NCBI RefSeq assembly: GCF_024722015.1
Contig: NZ_JANQBD010000014.1
Location: 124,001 to 188,000, forward strand
Direction: 5' to 3'
DNA length: 64,000 nucleotides
Source of the DNA: Paenibacillus radicis (ex Xue et al. 2023)
GTDB lineage: Bacteria > Bacillota > Bacilli > Paenibacillales > NBRC-103111
Shown: piece after piece, positions 19,581 to 27,836 of the stretch
Layout: each line of letters begins with the position of its first letter
Numbering within the stretch: position 1 is the stretch's first letter
The notes under the pieces: model-generated
What the model was told of the DNA's origin: nothing
The model's input: only the letters and a program-made list of their open reading frames with translations
Databases searched by the model: none
Position numbers and translations under genes: made by a program

Positions 19581-20017
19581 ATACGCCCATAGAACCTGCG
19601 GCTTCAGAGCAGCCCATGGCGCGAACTGGAAAACCGAGCAAAGCAAAAGGAAGAGGAAGAACCTATCTATTCTTATTTATGGGGTGGACCCTGCTTATCG
19701 CTTCTGGAATTCTTGGCGCCAAGATGTACACGGATCAGCTGCGCCAGCAAATTGCGCAAGATATTGCCGCACAAACCGAGCAGCAGCTGCAAGCCGTTCA
19801 GGAGGATTACCAGAAGCAAATTTCCCAGCTCAAAGATAATGTCAGCGGCGACCTTGTAAAAATGCAAAGCAAAATCGATTCGTTAAACGAGCTGCTTGCC
19901 TTTACCAAGGACAGCGCCAATAGCAAGACGGACAATAGCAACCAGCTGTATACCCAGCTTGGTGAAGTAAAGAAGAAGCTTGACGATCTGAAGAAAAGCC
20001 TAGATGTACTGCAATAA
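19577..20017 (+). CDS. Single-pass membrane protein with coiled coil
   Basis: 146 residues: basic cytoplasmic N-terminus (KPSKAKGRGR), one membrane helix (about 29-48, YLFLFMGWTLLIASGILGA) and an extracytoplasmic segment dominated by heptad-like Gln/Leu/Lys repeats (about 52-146), predicted coiled coil. No known domain. Coupled by ATGA to the response regulator and followed after 15 bases by the phosphodiester glycosidase gene, whose protein also has an N-terminal anchor and coil; the two may pair through their coils. Function unknown. Confidence 0.7.
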   Translation: MNTPIEPAASEQPMARTGKPSKAKGRGRTYLFLFMGWTLLIASGILGAKMYTDQLRQQIAQDIAAQTEQQLQAVQEDYQKQISQLKDNVSGDLVKMQSKIDSLNELLAFTKDSANSKTDNSNQLYTQLGEVKKKLDDLKKSLDVLQ

Positions 20018-20032
20018 GGATGTGATCTACCA

Positions 20033-21106
20033 ATGAATCCGATCCCGTTAATTAATCGTACACTGTTGCTTGCTGTCGCACCTTTTATAGGTATCCTTGG
20101 CTTTTTGTATGTTTCACAGCTTTCCATTGCGCTCCCGGAATTCCAGCGTTATACCAAAACAGAGTTTTCCATTCAAAGTCAGCTTCAGCAAGCTTCACAG
20201 CAGCTCGACAAGGCAAAGGCCGATGCCGCTCAAACGCGGACCACTATTGAACGCTTCTTTCAGCTATATGAGAAAAGCGCAACAGATGTCGCCAATATGG
20301 CCAAAACAGCCGACGCTGCTGCAACCAAGCCTGCGGCCATCTTTGATACGCGAATCAGCACCAAGCTTGGAGCCAAGCCATCCAAACAGACGAACAGCTC
20401 TAATCTGGATATGAAGCTTTATTATTTGAATGAATCGAATTACAAAGCTTATGCGCTTAAAATTGATATGAAAACCGATAAAGCGTTGAAGATGGTGCTT
20501 GGCAAAGATAAAATTGGCAGCAGTGAAACTACGCTGGAAGCTGCACGCCGTTACGGAGCTGTAGCCGGGATTAATGCAGGAGGGTTCGCTGACGACAATA
20601 AGACGGGCAGACGTTATCCCCTAAGCAACACTATTATGAATGGCAAATTCGTATATGGCTTTGAACCAACCTTTGAGGATTTGGCGTTTATAGGGTTGAG
20701 CACAGATCGTAAGCTGATTGGCGGCAGATTTGCCCGACAGGAGGATCTGGACAAGCTTAAGCCGTCCTTCGGCGCAACCTTCGTTCCTGTATTGCTGCAA
20801 AACGGCAAAAAGCAGGCGATTCCTGCACAATGGCAAACCTCGCCTGCTCGAGCTCCACGCACGGTTGTAGGTAATTTCAAAAACGATCAGCTGTTGTTTC
20901 TGGTTACGGATGGCTACGATGAGAGAGGGAATTCCGGGGCGACGCTCGCGGAGCTGCAGGACAAGCTTCTTCAGCTTGGGGTCAAGGATGCCTATAATCT
21001 GGACGGTGGCGGATCCTCCAGCTTGATCTATGAAGGGCAAGTAATCAACCGTCCATCCGATGGTAAACTTCGGCCGCTTCCTACGCACTTTTTATTTTTT
21101 AAATAA
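20033..21106 (+). CDS. Membrane-anchored phosphodiester glycosidase family protein (NAGPA domain)
   Basis: 357 residues. N-terminal membrane anchor (about 8-28), a coiled-coil stalk (about 40-75), then a NAGPA domain (PF09992) with AARRYGAVAGINAGGF, RAPRTVVG and the hallmark AYNLDGGGSSSL near the C-terminus. Family members cleave phosphodiester-linked sugars, as in the human uncovering enzyme, and in bacteria are tied to exopolysaccharide or teichoic-acid-like glycans. Last gene of the run beginning with the sensor kinase, so glycan processing outside the cell probably belongs with the sugar uptake system encoded divergently. Activity is inferred. Confidence 0.85.
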   Translation: MNPIPLINRTLLLAVAPFIGILGFLYVSQLSIALPEFQRYTKTEFSIQSQLQQASQQLDKAKADAAQTRTTIERFFQLYEKSATDVANMAKTADAAATKPAAIFDTRISTKLGAKPSKQTNSSNLDMKLYYLNESNYKAYALKIDMKTDKALKMVLGKDKIGSSETTLEAARRYGAVAGINAGGFADDNKTGRRYPLSNTIMNGKFVYGFEPTFEDLAFIGLSTDRKLIGGRFARQEDLDKLKPSFGATFVPVLLQNGKKQAIPAQWQTSPARAPRTVVGNFKNDQLLFLVTDGYDERGNSGATLAELQDKLLQLGVKDAYNLDGGGSSSLIYEGQVINRPSDGKLRPLPTHFLFFK

Positions 21107-21175
21107 ATGTTCACTTTTATAAGTTTTCTTTTCATTAACGGTTGGTTATAATAATAGGGCAGGGGGGTGCAAACG

Positions 21176-21274
21176 ATGTCAGCAACATTTTGGATTATGA
21201 ACTTGGTATTTTTGATTTTTATCGTGGCCATACTCACTTCTTCTTACAATGATGATAAAACAAAAGGTCTGTAA
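21176..21274 (+). CDS. 32-residue single-span membrane peptide
   Basis: Starts MSATFWIMNLVFLIFIV, ends with the polar tail SSYNDDKTKGL. AGGGGGG lies 8 bases before the ATG and TATAAT is present at 21147-21152, so it has its own plausible start signals. One hydrophobic helix (about 5-22) and a charged C-terminus. A strong terminator follows at 21311. Similar tiny membrane proteins are often stress or sporulation products, but I do not recognise this one. Confidence 0.5.
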   Translation: MSATFWIMNLVFLIFIVAILTSSYNDDKTKGL

Positions 21275-21310
21275 TTGATCCATTCAACCAATAATTCCAG
21301 ACACTTATTA

Positions 21311-21353
21311 AAAAGCATCACGTTCCTCTAACCAAGGAATACGTGATGCTTTC
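21311..21353. terminator. Strong terminator, probably bidirectional
   Basis: AAAGCATCACGT pairs with ACGTGATGCTTT, with an inner TCCT/AGGA extension. It separates the small peptide gene (plus strand) from abrB (minus strand), with A-rich and T-rich flanks on both sides. Confidence 0.8.
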
Positions 21354-21384
21354 TGATGTTTTACATATTCTCTGATCTTCTTCA

Positions 21385-21639
21385 CTACGTTCTTTCTACC
21401 AATCCACTCATCTCGCCAAGACATTCTCCGCATATATGCCGTTCTTTAAATTCACTAACTTGCTCCATCGAACTGCAAAATACACATCTCGGACGATATC
21501 TCTCCAAAATAATATGATCACCGCTTACCAATATTTCAACGGGATCCCCTTCGTTCATTTGGTATCTTTTTCTTAGAGATTTGGGGAGCACGATTCGTCC
21601 TAATTGATCGACTTTTCTCACAACACCAGCTGGTTTCAT
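21385..21639 (-). CDS. abrB: AbrB family transition-state regulator with Cys4 tail
   Basis: 84 residues. The swapped-hairpin DNA-binding domain spans 1-48 (GVVRKVDQLGRIVLPKSLRK), closely matching AbrB/Abh/SpoVT. The C-terminal part differs from Bacillus subtilis AbrB: Cys52, Cys55, Cys70 and Cys73 form two CxxC pairs (CVFC and CGEC), suggesting a small zinc knuckle rather than the usual multimerisation domain. AGGTGA lies before the ATG. AbrB-type proteins repress stationary-phase and sporulation genes during growth. The gene symbol is by family; it could be one of several paralogues. Confidence 0.85.
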   Translation of the reverse strand: MKPAGVVRKVDQLGRIVLPKSLRKRYQMNEGDPVEILVSGDHIILERYRPRCVFCSSMEQVSEFKERHICGECLGEMSGLVERT

Positions 21640-21777
21640 TATAAATTCACCTCACTTTCACACAAAAAAACGAACAGTACAGCCAAGCGATTAAGGAGAA
21701 CCTCCCTTCAAGTGCTTGCTTTAATACTATTCGTTACTTATGTTAAAATTCCTGCCATATTCGACTTGTTTTGTTGT

Positions 21778-22242
21778 TTATTTCAACCCCGGAAAACCGG
21801 TCTGCCGCAGCCCTTCGAACAATACAATCGCCGCAGAATTCGACAAATTCAATGATCTTACCGCATCGGTCATAGGCATCCGAATCAAATGATCTGGATG
21901 TTCCGCAATGATTTCGGGAGCCAGTCCTTTCGTTTCCTTACCGAAAACAAAGAAATCACCATCCTGAAATGTAAACTCAGTGTAAACGCGCTTAGCTTTG
22001 GTTGTTGCCAAAAAGAATCTGCCTTCCGCGTACTTATCCTTTACTTCCTGGAATGAATCGTGATATTCAATATTAACGGCATGCCAATAATCAAGCCCTG
22101 CCCGCTTTAAGGTTCTGTCATCTGTCAAGAAACCCAGTGGGCGAACCAAATGCAGCCAGGTTCCTGTTGCTGCGCATGTTCTAGCTATATTTCCAGTATT
22201 TGCCGGTATTTCAGGCTCTACTAATACAATATGAAAAGCCAT
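21778..22242 (-). CDS. trmL: tRNA (cytidine/uridine-34 2'-O)-methyltransferase
   Basis: 154 residues, the full length of the SPOUT-class TrmL (CspR). N-terminal FHIVLVEPEIPANTGNIART and the knot motifs FGKETKGLAPE and RSLNLSNSAAIVLFE are all present. It methylates the ribose of the wobble base of leucine tRNAs. AGGTGA lies before the ATG. Single gene; convergent with nothing nearby. Confidence 0.95.
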   Translation of the reverse strand: MAFHIVLVEPEIPANTGNIARTCAATGTWLHLVRPLGFLTDDRTLKRAGLDYWHAVNIEYHDSFQEVKDKYAEGRFFLATTKAKRVYTEFTFQDGDFFVFGKETKGLAPEIIAEHPDHLIRMPMTDAVRSLNLSNSAAIVLFEGLRQTGFPGLK

Positions 22243-22388
22243 AGTCTGTTATCACCTCACTTGAGTCTTTCATTATACTACAATAAACGTACAAATTTAA
22301 CACTCACTTTACCTTTCATTAATATACGGTTGATAGTGCTCTGCAATAATAAGAGTATCAAGTGTTTTAAGTAAAGGAGATCCGAGAG

Positions 22389-23102
22389 ATGAAGAAGAAG
22401 ATTCTTGTTGTTGACGACGAACCTTCCATTTCGATGCTAATAGAATTTAACCTGAAGCTGGTCGGCTTCGAGGTACATTGTGTTTATGATGGCGAAGCTG
22501 TATTTCAAGCGATTCAACATTTCCGTCCTGACGTCATTGTGCTCGATCTGATGCTTCCTAAGATGGATGGTATTCAAGTATGCCGCAAACTGCGCAGTCA
22601 GAATAATTTGGTGCCGATCATTATGCTCACAGCTATGCAGGACTTGTCCGACAAAATCGCCGGCCTTGACAATGGGGCTGATGATTATATGACGAAGCCA
22701 TTCAGTCCTCAAGAGCTGATTTCCAGAATTCAAGCTATTTTACGACGTATCCAGACACTTCCATCTGCAACCGAAAGTGCTTCGGTTACGATTGGCCAGA
22801 TCGTGATCCAACCTGACCAAAGGGAAGTTTCTTTGAAGGGAGAAGCCATAGAGCTAACTCCAAAAGAATTCGATCTCTTGTTATTTTTATGCAAACACCG
22901 CGGAAAAGTATTAAGCCGCCAACAATTGCTGCATGGCGTTTGGGACTATCATTTTCTTGGTGATACACGTATTGTTGACGTCCATATTAGCCATCTGCGC
23001 GATAAAATTGAAGGCAATGCCAGAACCCCTGAATATATTGTCACTATACGTAACGTTGGATATAAGCTGACTGAGCCCTCTCTGAAGGAATCCTTTGCCT
23101 AA
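22389..23102 (+). CDS. OmpR/PhoP-family response regulator (orphan)
   Basis: 237 residues. Receiver with VVDDE, Asp in VIVLDLMLPKMDG, and Lys in YMTKPFSP; C-terminal winged helix (ELTPKEFDLLLFLCKHRGKVLS, then RIVDVHISHLRDKIE). AAAGGAGA precedes the ATG by 7 bases. No histidine kinase gene is next to it, so its partner lies elsewhere. Terminator directly downstream. The regulon is unknown. Confidence 0.9.
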   Translation: MKKKILVVDDEPSISMLIEFNLKLVGFEVHCVYDGEAVFQAIQHFRPDVIVLDLMLPKMDGIQVCRKLRSQNNLVPIIMLTAMQDLSDKIAGLDNGADDYMTKPFSPQELISRIQAILRRIQTLPSATESASVTIGQIVIQPDQREVSLKGEAIELTPKEFDLLLFLCKHRGKVLSRQQLLHGVWDYHFLGDTRIVDVHISHLRDKIEGNARTPEYIVTIRNVGYKLTEPSLKESFA

Positions 23103-23133
23103 CAGAATAACTTCATGGGTCCCTAAAAGGATG

Positions 23134-23177
23134 AAAAGATGAATGCCGTATAATTTAAGCGGCGCTCATCTTTTTTT
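23134..23177 (+). terminator. Terminator after the orphan response regulator
   Basis: AAAAGATGA pairs with TCATCTTTT around an inner GCC/GGC, followed by a run of T. Confidence 0.85.
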
Positions 23178-23181
23178 GCGT

Positions 23182-23214
23182 AAAAAAACAGCCCTGCCAT
23201 TGATCTCAGGGCTG
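23182..23214 (-). terminator. Terminator after serC
   Basis: On the minus strand CAGCCCTG pairs with CAGGGCTG and is followed by seven T. It begins 13 bases past the serC stop codon. Confidence 0.9.
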
Positions 23215-23226
23215 CTGACAGCCAAA

Positions 23227-24315
23227 TTAACCGTTACGCTTCTGGAAATCGGACATAAAGTCAGCTAAAGCTTTACAAGCCTCGTACGGCACTGGAATGT
23301 AAGCTGAGGCACGAATCCCACCAACACTGCGATGTCCAGCCAAGCCTACAAAGTTATTTTGCTCCGATTCTTTAACAAACTTCTTTTCCAGCTCTTCGCT
23401 TGGTAAACGGAACGTCATATTCATAATGGAGCGGCTATCCGCATCAATATTACCTGTGTAGAAGCCACCACTTCCGTCGATTGCATCATAAACAAGCTTA
23501 CTTTTCTCGATGCTCTTCTTCTCCATGGCTGCTACGCCACCGTTGTTTTTAATCCATTTCAACACCAGATTCATCATATAAATCGAGTGAACTGGAGGGG
23601 TGTTGTAGAGCGAACTGTTTTTCGCATGGTTAGAATAACGAAGGATTACTGGAATATGCTTAGGCTCTTCCTTCAACATCTCATCGCTTATAACGGCTAC
23701 CGTTACACCGGCCGGTCCAAGATTTTTTTGTGCGCCTGCATAGATCATTGCGTACTTCTTGGCATCGATCGGACGGCTCAGAATACCACTTGTCATATCA
23801 CCAATCAATGGAATATTTCCCGTTTCCGGTATGTACGAGAACTGGGAGCCCTCAATCGTATTGTTCGTTGTCATATGCACGTAAGCGGAATTTGGATCTA
23901 TTGTAATGTCGGAAGCTTTCGGGAGGCTTCTCCATTTGCCCTCTTTGTTCGAAGCTGCAATTACCGATTCACCAACTATCCGGCCTTCATCATAGGCTTT
24001 CTCCGAGAAGCTGCCTGTAATGATGTAACTGCCGACTTTGCCGGGCTTTAAGAAGTTCAAAGGAATCGTTGCAAATTGCGTGCTTGCTCCCCCACCCATG
24101 AACAGTACTTGATAGCCTGACTCCAGTCCTAGCAATTCAAGCAACAGCTGCTGTGTTTCGGAATTGATAGCCTCGTATTCTTTACTCCGATGGGAAATTT
24201 CCATCAAAGACATTCCAATCCCATTATAATCTACAAACTGTTCCTGAGCTTGCTGCAATACTTCCAACGGAAGCGCTGCAGGACCCGGATTGAAATTGTA
24301 CGCACGTTTAGTCAT
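23227..24315 (-). CDS. serC: Phosphoserine aminotransferase
   Basis: 362 residues from the ATG at 24315 (MTKRAYNFNPGPAALP), preceded by GAAGGTG; the frame extends to 24342 without a ribosome site. PLP enzyme of class V that converts 3-phosphohydroxypyruvate and glutamate to phosphoserine in serine synthesis, and acts in pyridoxal phosphate synthesis in some bacteria. The PLP lysine lies in YAGAQKNLGPAGVT; the substrate-loop RASAYIPVPYE is near the C-terminus. Single gene with its own terminator; serA and serB are not in the window. Confidence 0.96.
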   Translation of the reverse strand: MTKRAYNFNPGPAALPLEVLQQAQEQFVDYNGIGMSLMEISHRSKEYEAINSETQQLLLELLGLESGYQVLFMGGGASTQFATIPLNFLKPGKVGSYIITGSFSEKAYDEGRIVGESVIAASNKEGKWRSLPKASDITIDPNSAYVHMTTNNTIEGSQFSYIPETGNIPLIGDMTSGILSRPIDAKKYAMIYAGAQKNLGPAGVTVAVISDEMLKEEPKHIPVILRYSNHAKNSSLYNTPPVHSIYMMNLVLKWIKNNGGVAAMEKKSIEKSKLVYDAIDGSGGFYTGNIDADSRSIMNMTFRLPSEELEKKFVKESEQNNFVGLAGHRSVGGIRASAYIPVPYEACKALADFMSDFQKRNG

Positions 24316-24494
24316 GAGTTCACACCTTCGCCTAGTTTTCAAATCGCATCTTTTGATATGATATGGTTAATGATAGCAAAGTTTATCCCTATCCATCAAG
24401 TAGTTATGCTCATTCTTCACATCATTGATACATATTTTCAATATTATCGGATACCCTTTAAGTAATATTCTGCATCTTAAGGAGCTGTCCTGTC

Positions 24495-25094
24495 ATGAAT
24501 AAAGACCGATTATTTCTTGCTCTCCCTCTTGGCGAGGAACAAAGCTCCTTCCTTCAGCAGCTTATGGAAACACTACAGCCTACGCTTAGCTTTCAAAAAT
24601 GGGTTCACAAGGACGATCTGCACATCACTCTTAAATTTCTCGGGGATACTCCTGCGGCTGCATTGTCTGGCATTCAATCACACATGAAGAAGGTTGCAGC
24701 CTCTGTATCAACCTTTCAGCTGTCATTAGACTCGCTGGGCATCTTTGGCAAGCCCTTTGCTCCCAGTGTTTTGTGGATCAGAGTTGGAGGTCATTTAACA
24801 GCTTTGAACGCACTTCACGCACAGACAGAGGCTTCTATGAAATCAGTGGATTTCCCATTGGAAGGCCGGTCTTACAGTCCTCACATAACCATAGCTAGAA
24901 AATATTCGGGGGAAGCCGCTTTTACCAAAGCAGCTTTAGCCTCGGCAAATAATGAATTGAAGTCATCACCGATGCAGTGGACAGCAAACCGGATTGTTCT
25001 GTACCGCAGTTATCTAGGGCGTAGACCCATGTATGAAGCAATAGACACTTATTCTCTCAGCCAAGAGGGAGCGCGGATCGGCAGCTTGCTGTGA
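24495..25094 (+). CDS. thpR: RNA 2',3'-cyclic phosphodiesterase (2H family)
   Basis: 199 residues. Two HxTx motifs of the 2H phosphoesterase fold: HITLKF in the N-terminal half and HITIAR in the C-terminal half, each supplying a catalytic His and Thr. Homologues (LigT/ThpR) hydrolyse 2',3'-cyclic phosphates at RNA ends. AAGGAG is 10 bases before the ATG. Monocistronic between serC (divergent) and an MFS gene (convergent). In vivo substrate not known. Confidence 0.92.
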   Translation: MNKDRLFLALPLGEEQSSFLQQLMETLQPTLSFQKWVHKDDLHITLKFLGDTPAAALSGIQSHMKKVAASVSTFQLSLDSLGIFGKPFAPSVLWIRVGGHLTALNALHAQTEASMKSVDFPLEGRSYSPHITIARKYSGEAAFTKAALASANNELKSSPMQWTANRIVLYRSYLGRRPMYEAIDTYSLSQEGARIGSLL

Positions 25095-25126
25095 CAGAAA
25101 TCCTCACCAAAATGCTTATGCTTTAA

Positions 25127-26326
25127 TTAATTTAGAGCCTTCATAGCCCCACCTCGCCAGTAGCAATATGTGCTTATAAATCCCAGTACACCAATCACGA
25201 TGAACAAAGGTAAAATACCCCAATGGGACAATATCGGCATTCCTATGACCGGCCCCATAAACCGGCCAAGCTCTTTGCAATTTTGCGCACCCAAATAGGC
25301 GCCTCTTAAGGACGTTGGAGCAATACGAATCATTAGTTCATTTCCCGCGGGAAAGCACAATATTTCTCCTAGGGAGAAAACGATCATTGATAGTACCATC
25401 AGCCACCAATTTGGTGCTACAGCGAATCCGATCCCCCCGGCTGCATATAATAGGTTACCGGCTTTTACTGTAGATAAAGGAGATTTTTTTTCTAAATAAT
25501 TACTTATTGGGAGCTGTAAGCCGACTACCGTAAGAGCATTAACTGTTAACAGGCAGGAGTATAACCAAACTCCATTTTCAAAATATTCAGTGACATAAGC
25601 CGAAAGAGTGGAAAGCTGAGAATAGGTAAACTCAACTAGGATTCCTCCAGACAAAAATAAAAGCAGCGCACGGTCACATGCAAGCGCTTTTACCGCAGTA
25701 CCTAAACTCACATCCTTCTGTACATCTGGCAATCCGGAAACGGAATTTTTGCATCTATAAGCTTTGAGCAGTAAACAAAATGTAATTCCATAAACTAAAT
25801 AAAAGCAACCCGTAATGAGAAAAGCAAGCCCCCCGCCGGAAATACCGCAAGCTGTACCGATCAATGGCCCGACAGCAAATCCAATGTTAGCTGCAGTATA
25901 CCGGATAGAGAATGCTCTGAATCGGCTTTCACGCGGCGTCAGATCACTGATCAAAGCTACAGAAACCGGCTCAAATGCCGATTTGCAAAGACCGTTTAAT
26001 AGATTTAACAGTACAAAAATCCATGTATATGGATTCCACGCAAATAAGAAAAATACAGCGGACCAGACAAACAGGGATATCTTCATAACAGGTACTCTAC
26101 CGAATTTATCAGACAGAATTCCGCCAAAAAAACCGAATAACATGCTTGCCAACGAAGCTGAGCCGATGGTAAGACCTATCTCCACCGAGCTCATTGACGA
26201 ATACTTAATCATGTAAACGGTAAGAAAAGGAAGGGTCATCGATGTTGCGATCCGCGACATAGCTGTTCCTACAAAAAGGTACTGCACAATAGGATGAAAC
26301 TTGTAAGTAATTGCTGTATTTTTCAA
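25127..26326 (-). CDS. MFS family transporter, likely drug/solute efflux
   Basis: 399 residues, about twelve membrane helices. The loop between TM2 and TM3 has the MFS signature GGILSDKFGRVPVM, and TM5 carries GFAVGPLIG, resembling motif C of proton-coupled exporters. Substrate unknown. Convergent with thpR, whose end is 32 bases away with no visible terminator between them. No regulator nearby. Confidence 0.85.
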   Translation of the reverse strand: MKNTAITYKFHPIVQYLFVGTAMSRIATSMTLPFLTVYMIKYSSMSSVEIGLTIGSASLASMLFGFFGGILSDKFGRVPVMKISLFVWSAVFFLFAWNPYTWIFVLLNLLNGLCKSAFEPVSVALISDLTPRESRFRAFSIRYTAANIGFAVGPLIGTACGISGGGLAFLITGCFYLVYGITFCLLLKAYRCKNSVSGLPDVQKDVSLGTAVKALACDRALLLFLSGGILVEFTYSQLSTLSAYVTEYFENGVWLYSCLLTVNALTVVGLQLPISNYLEKKSPLSTVKAGNLLYAAGGIGFAVAPNWWLMVLSMIVFSLGEILCFPAGNELMIRIAPTSLRGAYLGAQNCKELGRFMGPVIGMPILSHWGILPLFIVIGVLGFISTYCYWRGGAMKALN

Positions 26327-26372
26327 AACTGAAGATTCCTCCCATTATTTTGTATGTAATGTAAAACACAAA

Positions 26373-26412
26373 GGGCCGGCTTCACACCCCGTTAGGGATA
26401 TGAAACCGGCCC
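26373..26412 (-). terminator. Terminator downstream of the DUF1800-DUF1501 operon
   Basis: GGGCCGG ... TGAAGCCGGCCC stem on the minus strand followed by TTTGTGTTTT. It lies between the DUF1501 stop and the MFS start and may insulate the two. Confidence 0.7.
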
Positions 26413-26570
26413 AAGACAAACATTCTTGAGAGTGAATACTAGCCTTTTAGCACAGTATCCACGGTTTATCAGTTCATACAGCTACTTTTTATAATATAAA
26501 TATTATTATAAATAACATGTAGCAATTGTAAAGTAATAAATGCAAAAGGATACGTTTTATTGACCATAAA

Positions 26571-27809
26571 CTAAATAAAACCAAGCTTTTCATAAGCTCC
26601 ATTCATTACGGTGTTCGCATCACCCTTAAGCCAACTATCAACGAGGGTATAGTATACGGAACGGAAATCAACCTCATACTTCAGATCGCCGTTATCTAAG
26701 TTTGTAAGGCTTGGCATAACCCCGTATAAGCCGCCTTTAACCTTACCGCCAAAGATCAAAACCGGAGCAGCCGTACCATGGTCTGTACCGCCGTTCCCAT
26801 TTTCCTTCACGCGACGGCCAAATTCAGAGAAAGCCATCGTTACAACACGTTCATGCAAGCCCTGAGTTTCCAGATCCGCATAAAATGAACCAATCGCCTC
26901 ATCAAGCTGCTTCAATAACTTGGCATGCTGTTCTTTTTCCTGTATATGATCATCGAAGCCTCCAAGCTCTACATAAAACACTCGTGTACCTGAATTACCA
27001 GCTAATAGTTTGCTTACTAACTGTAAATCTTTAGCAATATTAGTTTTTGGATACTCCACTTTATTTTGATATCCATTCGTCAAGCTGTGAATGGCCTCTA
27101 CACTTTGATAGGCATCTGTTCCGCGTTGACATGTCACTTTAACTTGTGTGCCTTGACGCTCGGGATCATACATATCCAGAAAAGCTTTGGCCAAACGGTT
27201 CTGGTCCGCTTTCGGAGTTTTGGGATCGAACAGGTTATAGCTTTCAATCGATTGAATAACAGGAACATTGATACGATCTGAATTGAACGCTTTATTCGCA
27301 TTATTTCCTACCTGCAGCGCCCTTAAATAGTTTCTGTCCTTGGACAAAGACGATTCGATATAACGTCCCAGCCAACCGGAGCGTATATATTTATCGGGCA
27401 TTGCTGTCTGCCAAATCTCCATCGATCGGAAATGCGAATGATCCGGCTTGGGATACCCGACTCCCTGTATAATCGCCAGCTTGCCTCCCTTGTACAGCTC
27501 ATTTAAGCGCATCAAACTGGGATGAAGTCCAACTTCATTATTGATTGCAAGCACTTCGCTCTGAGTAATATTCAATGTAGGCCGGGAATCAAAGTATCCA
27601 CCCATTCCATATGGTATCAGCGTGTTGATGCCGTCATTTCCTCCAGACATTTGTATTACAACAAGCACTGGGGATTCAACACCTGGGTCAATCTCTGCAG
27701 TATTGCTTATGGGCTGCTCGCCCTCTGCGAAAATCATGGGTCCCCCGAATCCTAATGTAGCGAGAAGTGCAGTGCCCTTTATTAGAAAATCTCTCCGTGT
27801 CAGCTTCAT
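26571..27809 (-). CDS. DUF1501 family secreted protein with twin-arginine signal
   Basis: 412 residues. N-terminal TRRDFLIKG (residues 4-12) followed by a hydrophobic stretch is a twin-arginine export signal. The body matches DUF1501, a sulfatase/alkaline-phosphatase-like fold (VVIQMSGGNDGINTLIP, YVELGGFDDH, FSEFGRRVKENGNGGTDHG). Follows the DUF1800 gene by 27 bases and is clearly in one operon with it; the pair is conserved widely, from Planctomycetes to Bacillales, with no established biochemical role. Probably folded in the cytoplasm with a cofactor or metal before export. Confidence 0.88.
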   Translation of the reverse strand: MKLTRRDFLIKGTALLATLGFGGPMIFAEGEQPISNTAEIDPGVESPVLVVIQMSGGNDGINTLIPYGMGGYFDSRPTLNITQSEVLAINNEVGLHPSLMRLNELYKGGKLAIIQGVGYPKPDHSHFRSMEIWQTAMPDKYIRSGWLGRYIESSLSKDRNYLRALQVGNNANKAFNSDRINVPVIQSIESYNLFDPKTPKADQNRLAKAFLDMYDPERQGTQVKVTCQRGTDAYQSVEAIHSLTNGYQNKVEYPKTNIAKDLQLVSKLLAGNSGTRVFYVELGGFDDHIQEKEQHAKLLKQLDEAIGSFYADLETQGLHERVVTMAFSEFGRRVKENGNGGTDHGTAAPVLIFGGKVKGGLYGVMPSLTNLDNGDLKYEVDFRSVYYTLVDSWLKGDANTVMNGAYEKLGFI

Positions 27810-27836
27810 ACCGACTCCCCATCCCTTTCCCTCACT

